Below are positions 1-12,300 of a DNA stretch of 37,720 bases, in pieces. The translations under genes were made by a program, and so were the position numbers. The notes under the pieces are model-generated. The model saw only the letters and a list, made by a program, of their open reading frames with translations, was not told the DNA's origin and searched no databases. Positions within the stretch are counted from its first letter, which is position 1, and every line of letters begins with the position of its first letter. The stretch covers positions 155,430-193,149 of the forward strand of contig NW_005434584.1 of the NCBI RefSeq assembly GCF_000315625.1, written 5' to 3'. The DNA comes from Guillardia theta CCMP2712. Taxonomy: Eukaryota > Cryptophyceae > Pyrenomonadales > Geminigeraceae.

Positions 1-54
1 AAAAAGAAGAGAAAGGGGGGGACCGGGTTTTGTCGCATCTACTTGTCCAAGGGT

Positions 55-2294
55 AGAGCAGGAGAAGAGAGATGAACAGGACGGGATTTATTTTGTCTTC
101 AGCTCCATTTGAGGAGAGAGAAGTTTGGAAATATTTCCTGCAGGTCTTGTCCTTCATCTTTCTGAGACCAACTTGCCTCATGCGCTTCTCCTTCCTGCAG
201 GTTGCTGGTGCTGTCGCCCACATGCACGAGCAGAGGATGATGCACAGAGACATCAAGGTGATATACTTAAACCCTCCTCCTCCTATTGTCTAGCCTAACT
301 GCCCCTCATCATCTTTGTGCTCACCTGATTTGACAGCCAGCTAACATTTTCATCTCTGCAAACAACGTCTTGAAGGTTCGCTTCTTGGGATTGATGACGA
401 ATACAGGTGTATGACAATTTCTTCAGCTTGGCGATCTTGGACTAGGAAGAGTTTTCTCTGCTGAGGTCACTTGCACTGTCCTTCTTATTCGCTCTAAATC
501 TTATTGGCATCCTCGTGTTGGTTTCGTCGTCATTTTCTTGGTCATTTGTTTTGCTCTTGTTGATGATGACAATATATTTTTGTTATTGTTCATGACGCTC
601 ACTTGCATTCAGTCGGTCGAGACTTTCTCCAAGGTAAAAGATTGATTTCATGTTCTCCCTTTCTCTGTTGTTCTCTCGTTATCACCCATCAAACATTGAT
701 CTTCTCCCTCCCTTCCTTTCTCTTGCTCTCCCTTTCTGCCTCCTTCTCACTGGTCTCATTGATGCCGGCAGGTCGGAACTCCCTTGTACATGTCGCCTGA
801 GGTTCTTCACGGGCAGGGCTACGACTTCAAGGTCTCGGCGAAGCTCCTCCTCTTGCTCTCACGGTCTCGCAGTCTGACATGTGGAGTCTGGGATGTCTCC
901 TCTATGAGTTTGCTACTCTCTCCTCCCCCTTCGAGGCGCCGAACCAGGTTCCCCCCGACCTCCCTTCCCCTTCCCCTCCTCCTCCTCTCCTTGCACATCT
1001 GATCTCTCTGAACCTCTGGATTCTGATTTCTTCATCTCCATCGTCTGAGTCAGCCTCCCCCTCGCCTGATCGTGTCCGATTGCTTCATCGTCTGTCAATC
1101 CCCAGTAACAGTATGGCAGAACCTCTACGACATCTTCAAGCGCATCAACGATGGAGACTTCGCTCCTCTCCCCGAGTTGTTCTCTCAAGAGCTCAGGTGC
1201 CGAACCGACGCCTCTAACCCTAAACCCCAAGTCTTCTCCTCTGATTGTGCGAGTAGAGGCCTCGTCAACAGGATGCTGCACAAGGACCCGAAGAAACGGC
1301 CCACGGGTGAGAGAAGATGTGGTGAAGTGTCTGCTCTCCTTCCTCCTTCTCCTCCTCCCTCTCCCCTCCTCCTTTCTCCTCCTCCTCCACCTCCTCCTGC
1401 TCCTCCTCCTACGGACTTCTTCTCTTCGAGTAGTCCTCGCCTCCTCATCCTCTCCTTCAATTTCAGCTTCTCTTTCTGGCACTGACTCCTTCCTTCTGTC
1501 TTCGTCTTCACCTCGCAGCTTCTGAGGCCTTCGCCTTCGCTCAAATGGCCTGCGACTCCTACCAGGAGCGACCGAGTGGACTGATGATGATGGTGAGACA
1601 GTCACACTTGTGGCTGTGTCATGAATCATCTTGACCTGATTCCTTGTGCAGATAGAGATCATTGATCTCTGCCAACTTCTCGACTACGAGGTGAACACAA
1701 GCACACACAAGTTGACTTGATGTTGTGTGATGCTATGGAAGATTTTAAGTCATACCCTATCATTGCCACTTCATCTTCATCTTCATCTTCATCTTCATCT
1801 TCATCTTCATCATCGTCATCGTCATTGTCATCGTCGCTGAAATAATGTTCTTCACTTTGATCCTAGTCAGCCAGCTGCACTGGTTCATCTTTCAGAACTT
1901 CCTCCTGATCTCCTTTTCTAAATTGTTTCTTAATCTGACGACATTCCATCTTATTGCAGGCTCTCTGTCGTGCTCAAGCCCTCCCTCCCCTCACACCAAG
2001 TTTCTTCACGCATGCTCATCCTCATCATGACATCAAGTTTCAATATTTCACTAGCCTTGTCCTCTGGCTCCTCCGCTTCAACGATGTTTCAGTCAGCGAG
2101 GACAGCAGGGACGGCAGCAGGCACCTCGAGACTCTCGACCCTCTCAACGTTTCTTCTCTCCTCCTCGACGCTTGCAAGCAGCTCGGCATCGGCAACGACC
2201 TCTCTCCTGTTCGACTGAAGACGTGAGAAGTTCTCCTCTCCCGCTCCTGTTCCCCTCATACCCTTCCCATGGTTTCTTCCTGGTTGTCATTCCT
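55..2294 (+). pseudogene. Partial duplicate of the NEK kinase-IFT57 fusion gene (internal fragment)
   Basis: This segment repeats 18298-20540 almost base for base. I see about four substitutions, one 3-bp indel (near 1444) and one 6-bp indel in a TTCATC tract. Exon equivalents are 103-143, 201-257, 337-375, 427-465, 613-633, 772-831, 873-947, 1120-1196, 1257-1306, 1519-1592, 1652-1690 and 1960-2222, and all stay open with intact splice sites. They encode the kinase from APFEEREVWKYF through HRDIK, DLGLGR, VGTPLYMSPE and KRPT, then the start of IFT57 (LLDYE ... LSPVRLK). Both ends of the homology fall inside introns. The glycine loop and catalytic-lysine exons are missing before 55, and every IFT57 exon after the CH-like domain is missing after 2294. 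It therefore cannot make the full protein and is best read as a recent truncated duplication. An unseen 5' partner to the left of the window, or an assembly artefact, cannot be excluded. Confidence 0.85.
1770..1813 (+). repeat. TTCATC hexanucleotide microsatellite (copy 1)
   Basis: A run of TTCATC units lies in an intron of the duplicated gene fragment and passes into CATCGT-type degenerate units. The matching tract at about 20010-20059 has one extra 6-bp unit, which is the largest length difference between the two gene copies. Confidence 0.9.
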
Positions 2295-3437
2295 AGTTGG
2301 CATCAACAATGGAGACTTCACTCACACTCTGCCCGAGTTGAGAGAATTCCAGGGCTCTAGACGATGAGCTCTCTTGCTGTGAGATGAGGAAGAAGTTTGT
2401 CAACCTTGAAGAGTCGCCTCCTACTCACAGTCTGGTGGGAAAGCTCGCACGCTGCTGCTCTGCCGAGAGGGCTGAATGGTTAGGACGATCAGCTCCAGCT
2501 CAGATGTCAAGGCACTCAGTGTCTTATCTGAGTACGCTCCTAATCGCCAGGTTTAGGGTTTAGGGTTTTCCATGTGACCTCGAGGATCGCTGCCAGCATG
2601 CAGATCTGGACTCAATGCCCTCGAGGCAGCCGGAGCACCCCACATGAGCTGCCAAGGCATCATGCTGACGAGGACAAGGACCAGGACAAGGATTCAGCGC
2701 TGTTCGATGTCCATCAGCCCGCGCACAGACGACCTGACACTCGCTAACCGAATGAGGCACCTGAAGAGGCAGCTGCGAGACAGACAGACAGTCGGCGCGA
2801 GAAGGCGAGCTGACTCGGCTGGAGGGAACTGAAGGGGCTCAGAGTGAGGTCAGGGGGCCAACAAAAACTGCTTCAGACTCGTTAAATTTCTTTCAGATCC
2901 CCCTCACACTCTCCCTTCCGCTCGCAACTCACCTTCCTCCCTCATTTTAACGGATAGGCGGAGGGCCTGGTCTGGCTGTTTCCATCAGAGTGTTCCAGGG
3001 GCGAAGATGCCAAGCAGGAAGTCTAGCCAGCATCATGTGAGTGGCATAAGAGGAGATAGAGAAGTAAGGTTGAGCTTCAAAGGCTTGAGAGGAAGCGAAG
3101 GTCAATGCTGGGTTTTATAAACAATTCAGAGATTGCGAAGCAGATTTAGGTGGTGTCATGGGGAAAACAGTGGATTTGTGAGAACGGTTGAACTGCGACA
3201 GAGACGATTGGCTCACTCCCCATGCTGTACTACGAGGTATTTGCAGGCAGCATCCGAGGGCTCTTGCAGGAGAGAGTAATAAAGGCTCACTGAGTCAGAT
3301 CGTTTCTCCATTAGCGTTGTCATATATATCTATTTTTACTCACGAAGAAAAAAAAAGGCTTGTAAAGGGTGGGAGACAGAGCGCATTGGGATGGGCTTAG
3401 TCGGATCATGGGGCAGACGTACATCTATCTAGCTAAC
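2295..3437. other. Mostly non-coding stretch with an exon relic
   Basis: No convincing gene is seen here. At about 2299-2340 the sequence resembles the RINDGDF...LPEL exon of the neighbouring kinase (compare 1141-1180) but is diverged and soon meets a stop. A short open frame from the ATG at 2384 ends in a stop inside the TTTAGGG repeat and matches nothing I recognise. An open frame at 2644-2832 is rich in Arg/Thr and also unrecognised. The last few hundred bases are probably the 3' flank of the minus-strand giant gene ending at 3438. Confidence 0.5.
2552..2566 (+). repeat. Interstitial plant-type telomere motif
   Basis: Two adjacent TTTAGGG units followed by TTTTCC are seen on the plus strand. 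A single CCCTAAA motif also occurs inside an intron of both kinase copies (near 1218 and 19460). TTTAGGG is the telomere repeat of plants and many algae. With only two units this may be a degraded internal trace or chance. Confidence 0.5.
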
Positions 3438-6340
3438 TTACATTCCATACGCCATCGGCTGCTGACCGTACACGGGCGTCTGCACGGGCATGGGAGCAGC
3501 GGAGGCGTAGTCGACGGGGAGGACGGGGTAGGTTTGTGGGAGGTAGACGGGTACCATCTCCTCCACGGGAGGCTTAGCCACGGCAGCCGGGGCCAGGAAC
3601 TTGTAGGCCAGGAACCCGAGCAGGGCAGCACCGACTACTCCTCCGATCACTCCGCCGACGATGGCGCCGACGTTGGTGCTTGACCCTGGTGTCGTGGTGG
3701 TGGTGGTGGTGGCACCTCCGCTCGGGGAGGAAGAAGCAATCGAGACAGCGAGCTTGCGAGGATCAGTCTTCCACACAAACATCCTCGTGCTCGATGAGAG
3801 ACCAGCCCGAGTCTGTCCGTTGGCGAACTTGCCAATGAGCGTGTCGTTCAGAAACAGGCTTGCCGATGTCGCCGAGCTCGTCGACACAATCATCAACGAC
3901 GGTGCTGTCCAGGTCGAGTCCAGCACGGAGGGCTTGTTCGAGATCGAGTAGGCGTAAGGGCTGCTGAGCGTGTACACCTGCTGCTGGACCGGCTGATCGC
4001 CGAGCATCTGACCGAAGGAGTCCAGCACCCACACTGGCGACCCGGGCTCGTACACGTTGGCAGAGCTTGCGTTGATGGCGCTGGAGGTGGAAGACAAGAG
4101 GCTGCTGCCTGACGCCGTGTCAAAACCGTCCATGAGGTCCTGGAAGTAGAGAGGGTCTGCCGGGAACTGCGAGGGCTTGTAGATCTCTGGGTAGAGGAGC
4201 GAGGGCCTGATCAGCCTCTGGGTGAACTTGTTGGTCATGTCCACGCTCAAGAAGACCTGGTTGGTGAAAGTCTGGTAGGAGTAGGAAGTGCCTGTCACAC
4301 CAGGCAGGTTGCTGCCATCGCCGTTCTCGACGTAACGGTTGAGGGTCAGCTGCAGCGTCGGGTCAGTCGTGACCCCACTCCCCATGTTGCGCACTGAGAA
4401 TCCAGACACGGTGTACACACCACCCGCGCTCATCCCGTACACTGGGACAGCTGAGAAGCCAGTGGCACCGGGATACGCTGACTTCACGTTGAACTGCAGC
4501 GAGAACAAGTTGTTCGGGAAGTTGTAAGGCACGTTCTTCGTGTGCGCCGCGGCTGTAGTGCCACGTCTGCCTCGGTTGGCTGCCGCCACATCTCCGGCGC
4601 CTGGGACGAAAAAGATCTCCTGGTCCAGCTCCGCCCAAACGTTGCGCGTGATCCCGGCAGGGAGAGTAATGCTGCTTGACTGGGCAACATACCTCAAGTG
4701 CATAGACCTCCTTGCAAAGCTTGTTGCCTGGATCGTCGAGGATACTGTCGGGGACGATACCCACTTGACAGTCGCCCCAGCGCTGTGTGCAGACGCTGTG
4801 GTACCGAGCTGAGCCCTTGACACCTGCAGGTTGTTTCCGTTAATGTTGACAACCTGCAGCTGCTCGTTCGACACTTGAATGTAGTCGTTCAGCTTGAACC
4901 CGGATGCGTCCGTCAAGATAACGCTCGTCAAGGAGCTGTTCACAGCAACTGCAAGGGTGGTCTTCTGGAAGCTGGTCTTCTGCTGCAGGGTTACCAAGTC
5001 AGATCCCTCATGGAAGGACCACGTGTTGTAAGGACTGATGCGGTTGATTGTCAACTCATGAGTACCCACCGCCTGCACCTGATCCAGCTCTTGTCCCACC
5101 TTGATGTAGTCACCAGCAACAAAGGTAGAAACATCAAACACCCCAACCTTGTTGTACATGTACAACACAGACTCGTTCTTGGTGTGAGTGAGAGTGGGGT
5201 TTCCTCGAACCACTGTTAGAGATGACCCGGATACACCCGTGACCTGGAGGATCTCGGAGGTGCCCTGATACGTATCCACACGAACAAAGTCCCCAGCGCT
5301 GTAAGTAGAACTCACGTCCCCGTACAAGTTGACAACTGTGTCGTGTGCTGCCATGTCTTGGCTCAAGAGTCTGGCATCCTGAACAACATAGACCTTGGTT
5401 CCGGCAGGGATTACCAGCCGGTTGGTTGTACTCACCGATTGGGTCTGCGGATACATGGACACAAGATTCAATTTGCTATTTGCCGCGTCGATGGACGTAA
5501 CATTGAACACCTGTGCGTCGATGACCACCGTCGCTCCCGCACTGATCCCCTCGAATTGCTTTAAAGTAATATCCGTCAACTCTGTCGTTTGATTGACGGC
5601 TGTGGATACAGTGTCGTTGATGAATTTGACCAAGGTTGGCATTTTGTCGACCTTCTGGATGACAGTTCCAGTCTGGGGAAACTCTCCCTCGGTTGTGTTG
5701 GCCTGTCCTCGAGCGAAGCTGGAGCCTCCCAGATACTTGATCACCTCGTTCTGAGTCCCAGATGTCATCAAAAGGTAGTCGCCTGCAGCGATCCCATTCA
5801 TGTCAGACAAATCACTCGATGTGATGGCGGTATTTGCAGCGATGGTTTTTGTGAGAGTCTTGGGGTTGAAGACGTACGTGACAGGCGTCCCAGCATCTGC
5901 GGTTGCCTCGGCCGTGGTTGACTGCTGTCCACGAACAACCGTCAGGTTCTGCATCAGGTATCCGCTGGTCGAAGAGACAACAGATTGCACGAGCATGACC
6001 TCTCCCAGCATCTGGACATAGTCTCCAGCCTGAAATCCGCTGGAAGATGACCCCAGCACGGGGTCCTTCACCTGGATCAGCGGATCGCTTGCAGAAGCGA
6101 CCTTAGATACGAGCACCATGCCCCGCCGAGTGATGGTCGTACCAAGTGCGGAGGGCTTGGTAGTGGAAAACAATGTTCCAGCCGCGTGCTCCGCCGGTGT
6201 TGTCTCTAGCTCCCCTCTGGTGACATACACCAGATCTCCAGAGATCTCAGTCACCTTCATGATCTCGTTACCCAGCGTGATGTAGGCACCCGCAAACAAC
6301 GAGCTGTCACACCGGCCCTCAATGCGAGAGGAAGCTGCAA
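3438..6340 (-). CDS. Giant repetitive surface protein, C-terminal part with membrane anchor
   Basis: An open frame of about 953 codons continues the 6257-15733 gene after a frameshift. It opens with FAGAYITLGNEIM and carries about eight copies of a module of roughly 60-90 residues with the pattern G-x-Y-I/V near the start, then E-I/L, then a strand ending LTVxRGQ and a GTTAxxHxxGT turn. The last two copies of the same module type are encoded before the frameshift. Similar RGQ...GTT..AH modules occur in phage tail and bacterial surface proteins. A Thr-rich linker precedes one hydrophobic span (about 3600-3675, NVGAIVGGVIGGVVGAALLG), followed by a tail of about 40 residues rich in Pro/Tyr/Met ending at TAA 3438-3440. 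This suggests a type I membrane protein with a short cytosolic tail. The frame has no ATG at its upstream edge, so it is probably not a separate gene. Biochemical function is unknown. Confidence 0.8.
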
Positions 6341-9300
6341 TGTCAACGCTGTCTTGCCCACCACCGCGCCTGTCTTGTGCGAAGCAGGGAGAGTTCCGCC
6401 CTGTCCGCGGAGAACGGTCAAGCTGGTTCCCGTCGATGGCACTGATGAGATGAACATGATCTCGTTGTTGATCAGGACATATGTGCCCTGGCTGAACTGA
6501 GTTGCTTTGGTCAACGTCAAGGTGGTCGCAGTGGAGGAGACGTCTTGTAGCAGAACCGATCCTGGATTGAAAGTCCGAACGATGGTTCCGACTCCGTAAG
6601 TCCCCGTGGTGGTGTTGAACTGCCCTCTGTACACCGACAGCGTCGTAGACGTGAGCACAGAGTCAATGAGCAAAATCTCGCTCTTGATCTTGATGTAGTC
6701 GTTGGCGTTAAACCCTGCTGTGGATCCTACTGTCAAGATCTTGGTGGTCGCTGCTGCTCTGCGAGCCGACACCCCTTGGAAGGTGGTCACTGCTACACTC
6801 GCCGTTGAAACACCGTACACTCCGTCGCTAAACCCCGAGCGCAGAAGATAGTCAATCTTGGTCACCTGCTCCGCAGAGTTGCGAAGAGCACCCTTGCTGT
6901 ACGAAAGATCGCCTGGCCAGTAGAGAGGGCCAGGACTCAACGTCTCGGAGTTGGAGCCCTCCGTGAAGTAAACAAGGATCTCCGCACAGGGGTAGGATGC
7001 CCCTGCGTCCGAGGGAAAGAAGAGCTTGAGAGGGTTGGGGGTGTTCGGAGAGAAGCCGAAGCCAGCATTGAGAAGTACAGGGCTGTCAGTGTTGGCGTTC
7101 CACCCGATCGCTGTAAACGCCTCATCGGTCAGAACAGCTCCTGCCTGGGTGCCAACCGTGGAAAGGTAAGTTGGGCAGTTGTCCTGCGAACAAGGGAAGG
7201 TAGTGCAAGGGAACTGTGTGCAGAGTGACCCAGCACACGATGCCGTTCCTGGGCATGAGGGCAGTGGTGTCAAAGCAACATAACCCGCCGGCGTTGTGCA
7301 TGCAGTGGTTGAGCTGCACAAGGTGGGGATGATGTAGGAGCTGCTGCTGCATGTGGGTTGGATGGTAGTCGTGCCAGACGTCGCCTCTGTGAGAGCAATC
7401 TTTCTGACAAGCTCGACGCGAGATGCTACCAGTCCGTTCCTCACCAGGGCCTGAATGGTTGGCCTCGTAGCGCATGTTGTGGCTGACGCTGACACAAATC
7501 GAATCAGAGGTGACGTCACGTAGCCCGATCCCGCATTGATGACCTTGATGCGATACTGGAGTGGAAGAGTCGATGCTGTAAAACCCTTGCTGCTCGCAGT
7601 CAACGAGGAGGACGGTGCGTTGGTGTAGTAATCCACCTGCGTGTCCACGTACTCCAGACCGATCTCTGCCTGGACTCCGCCTGCGGGTGGGGGCTCCACA
7701 ATCACCTTAGGTACTTCACATGCAGAGGCGGACGCGAACATCTCGTTTGCAGTGATCTTGAAGATTAACGATCCCTTCATTCCCTGGAAACCCTTGCTGC
7801 GTTTGACGGTGTAGGCGTTTTCAGAGGCAACGGCCGACACACCGCTCGAGACTCGCATCTGCAGCGTCTTGCGGGTGTTGTACGCTCCATTCGCTGGGTC
7901 CTGAGCTGAGCAGACCTCCATCGCATTCCTGTTGTTCGGAGAGAAGAAGGCGCTTGGATTGGATGTCTTCTCACACTGGCCTTGACACTCGTTCGAAACG
8001 GTGGCAGACAGGGTCAGGGCAGAAGCTGTACAGGGGGATGTTATTGCTGTACCATCAGGGTTCGTACACTTTGATCCTGAGCATCCGCTGCAGGATATCG
8101 TGGCAGTCACCGACAGCCCTGAGGCACCATAACCATAGCCTTCCTGCGTCATCAACACGCCATCAAGGGTCAATCCCTCAGTGGTCCCTGCCACGGCGGT
8201 TGCAAACTTCGTGTAGATGTTGTATGTGCTGTCCGCCGATGCTGTGTCAAAGGCAAAGAACGAGGGTTTGCAGTTGGACTTTTGGTTTGCGGTTTGTGCC
8301 ATATAGTTCTGCTGGTACCCACCAGTTGTAAACAAAATGTCCCTCACTATTGGGATGTTCGCGTAGCCGGTTCCCTGCCGAGTGATCGTGTACTTTGGCA
8401 CACCGTTGCTCACAGAGGTGATTGTTATTTGCAACGTCTGCCCCCCACTCCTCTCAGGTGCATTGAAGATCAAGACGGCATTGGCGCAGTCCGCGAGATT
8501 CGCGTCCGTGGACTTGCCCTTGTACTGCAGCACAAAGTTGTTGTTCACATTCGTCAAAACTGAGGATGCCGACGGAAACGACCATGTCGGGACGCCCATA
8601 GCATTCGCCATCGGGTCCACCAGCCCGTTGGCATTGACTGGAGACGAGGTGATGCTCACGCTGGTGAAGCCATACACAAACCCTACTACATTGGTGCTAG
8701 ACGGCACTGTTACACCAGTAACACGAGAGTTGCCCCACATCGTGCCACTTCTCGAGTAGGTCTGAGAGGTCGCAGACCTGCAGGCCTGGTTGAAGCCGGC
8801 GATGACGGGCGAGTCCATGGAAGAGTGAAACGTGGGAGCCACTGCCGTTGATTGCAAAGTGGCAGCCTGCATCCCTGTAAAGGACGAGTAGGAATGTGAG
8901 CCAGAAACGTGTACTGAAGATGTGTTGAACCCAAGAATGGCCTGGGCTTTCGCTCCTGCGCATGCGCTGATCGCAGGGAATGAAACAGTCGGAGGCGTAA
9001 TGTACCCAGAGCCGCCGTCGGTGACTTGAATGGAGGAGATCACACTTGATGACGTCGTCTGCAAAGTTGCGGTAGCTGTCTTCCCAGATGGAGGTGCAGA
9101 GATCACCAGAGCCCCTGTGCACTTCGTGGTAAAATCCGGATTGGCTGAAGGTGCAGGAACTGTAGTTATCACGATAGACGCAACATAACCAGACGCAACC
9201 TCCGACGAGGTCTTGCGAGCCGAATACTTCTTGAACAACGAGACGGCAGCGTACGCGCTGGTTCCAAGTCCAGTCAGAGAGTCGTACTGATCTCTCTGTT

Positions 9301-12300
9301 GCTGGTACATAATCAGGTTGGAGTCTGGCTTCACCTGCACTCTTGATGTGTAGTTGTGTGAAAGATGCACAATCGCTACGGCATCACATGGAGTCTGAGA
9401 TGACGACGGGTTGGTGAACGTCACTGTCGGGGGGAAGAAGTACCCTGAGCCAGCTTCGGTCAGAGTCACCGATGTCACGCTGCCACCGCTGGCTGAAACG
9501 GTCGCTGTTGCCCGAGTACACAGGTAAGTGTCAGTAGGACACACCAGTGTGTTGGTCGTTGCGTCAACAATCTTATCCACGGACGGGTCTGAGATGGTTA
9601 CCGTCAACCCTGATGCACAGCTGGTTCCGGGGTTGATGATCTCGATTCTCTCGACGCTCGACCTCTGACCCTTGAGCATGAAGATTCCGTCGAAGCTCTG
9701 AGCCACGGTCGTTGCTGGTGGAACAACGCATGTCCCATGAAATCTCGCCGGTCGGAGATATCCGGACCCCCACATGGGAGGGGTGGAAGCCCAGGTGGTT
9801 GGAGCGGAGAAGATGGATGCTGTGGTGCTGGTCAAGGTACCTCCGTTGTTGACGGCGCTCCCCCCGGGGACCTGAGGCTGCTCGATGTTCTTTCCATTCA
9901 CTGTGCACGTTCCAGTCAACGTCCCTCCAAAAACCAGCATCCTCTCAGTGGTCGTTCCCTGCACTTGTACGTTGGAGTGTGGCACAGCCGCAGCAAACTG
10001 GAATCGTGTTCGTTCCTTGATTGTCTTGGAGGCGTCATCCGTAGAGGGAGTGATGTAGGCGTTCTGGTTCGATGGAACGGACTTGAACCTGTACCCAGGA
10101 ATGGTGATGCTGATGCTCTCGCCCTGTCTGATCCATTTCCCCTTCGCCACCTGCAGCTGCAGCTGCGTGTAGATGGTGTAGGGCTTGTTGGCAAGGTCGA
10201 TGCTCCTTGGCTTCTTTCCCTTGAGGTCTGTTACCCAATACACTCCGCCTGCTCCCTGCTTGATGATGTACTCGTTGGACCCAATCATCGCTGTCATGCC
10301 GGTGTACCGACCCACCTGCTCCTTAGGCTTTATCTCACAGTCCTTCACGAAGGATGCTGGAAACTCCTCTTCCACTACAAAGCACGATCCTGATGGGTTG
10401 TAGTCGACGATAGTCTGAGTCACCACGGTGCTCGTCACATTGGTCAACGATACATCGAACACAGGCAGATCAATCTGAGTCAGAGACGTGGATGTGGTGA
10501 CAGACGAAGGCGTCACAGTGGGGATGGAGGTGTACCCGCTGCCTTGCGACGTCAAGTGTGCACTTGCTACCGAGACAAGCACTTTCAGCGCAATCCCAGC
10601 CTTGCCACTCACTGTAGCTGACGGAAAGCCTGTGTACAGCCCTGATGCGGTGACATGCACAGCAGTGCTGCTGCTGTACAGAGATGTTACACTGGCCGTC
10701 GCTGCGGTGACTTGGTAGGTTGCATCGAACACGATAGTGTCTCCTTCCACCAGAGACGTTCCCGCGGCAATGGACACAACCTGCACTCCGACAACCTTGT
10801 ACAGCAGATGCCCGCTTGCAGTTGATGTCACGCCTGAGGAAGCCACGGTAAACGTTTGTCCAGCAAACGCCGACGTTCCAGTCACTTCCGTCAGCCCTCC
10901 ATATCGCACTCGCACGCTCGTGACCGATCCACCTGTGGCCGCAGTGTACTGATTGTTGCGGCACTTGAGCTGCATGCCGACATAGTCTGTCGCTGAAAGG
11001 GATGGGATGGTACTGCTCATCTTGTAGCAGACGTCCTGTGTATAACCGAGCATGTAAGTTCCTGCGTTTGTCACCTTCGTGAGACTCAGCGTGCGGGAGC
11101 CGCTCGAGAAGGTGATGTCGCTGTCCGGTAGGCCCCACGGGCACGACACGCGACTCCAGCACAGGTTCTTGTTCTTGTTGTAGCCGTCGTCGTCAGGAGA
11201 CAACACAAACAAGCCGTCCACGTCTCCGTCGCCTGACCGATGCCTATTCCCGTCCGCCACCCAGCCATCGCTGATGTACGCTCGAGCGCGATCTTCTTGG
11301 TAGTAGTTGAGCTCCCACTCCAGCTGTGTCGAAAACGTGGTGAAGGCCGGGTTAGGAGAGGAGGTCACGCCAAAGATGGGACCCGTGACTGCGACGTACG
11401 ACGGCAGATTTACAAAGAGCATATCTCCGGCATACAAATTCTGTTCCGCGGTCACTGAAAATGTCACATCGGATGTAACTGTTGATCCAAACTGCATCGA
11501 AGTCTTGGCAGATTTCATTCCGCTGTCGATCTCAGTGGTTACAAAGGAGTTCCCTGATACGACTGAGATCGCCTGTGCGGAAGCTTGCGTTGCTTGGTTG
11601 GTGAGTTGGAACTGTACCGTGTACACCGAATAATCGTACAAGTATGCTTGAGCGGTTGCTCCGGTGCCCGTTGGATCCGTAATCACAACCTTCGGGGGGA
11701 GAGTGTAGCCCGATCCAGCAGCAGTGAGAGAGATGGAAGTCACAGACTGGGAGGTCAGAGAGGCAGTGGCTTGTGCCGATGATCCAGTAGCAGACATCAC
11801 TCCAGCACAACTGCTCTTGGTCCAGAATTCCTGCCCAGGTGTCGTGTCGCAGATGACCACGGTAGGATTCGAGTATCCCGAGCCCCCAGCTGTAACAACA
11901 ATTTTGTACAGACCTTGCGTTCTCCTTGCAGAGACGTCAAAGTATGGATCGTACACGAGGGTTGGGATCGATCCAGAATAGATCTGGATGTTGTTGCTGA
12001 GAAACTTGCATCCTGTAGTGAAGGTGGTCGCTGGTACGATCGAAGCGGAATGAAGGTTCGTCCTTGAGTTCATAAACTGCCCATTTCGCACAACTTGGCA
12101 GGAAACGTCTGACTGCGCACTTGACATGCTACTAAATGGCCCGACAGTGATTGTCTGACCCGCAGACAGCTCGTAGTTCGGCTGCAGCTCGGCAGTGATC
12201 CACACGGTGCTGCTAGTCACGTTCGATCCAGAGCGCAAGCTTGACATGATGAACTGACGGTCTGCAATGTACCCAGCGCAACCTGAAGGCTCAGATGGAT

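Noticed and set aside
913-1662. Arg-rich minus-strand open frame (and its twin at 19156-19902)
   Set aside because: It is the reverse of CT-rich introns and kinase exons. The Arg/Glu runs are compositional, and the plus strand encodes a conserved kinase with correct splice sites.
3438-6299. Separate 953-residue gene
   Set aside because: No ATG at its upstream edge, and its first module continues the repeat series of the upstream frame, so a frameshifted single gene is more likely.
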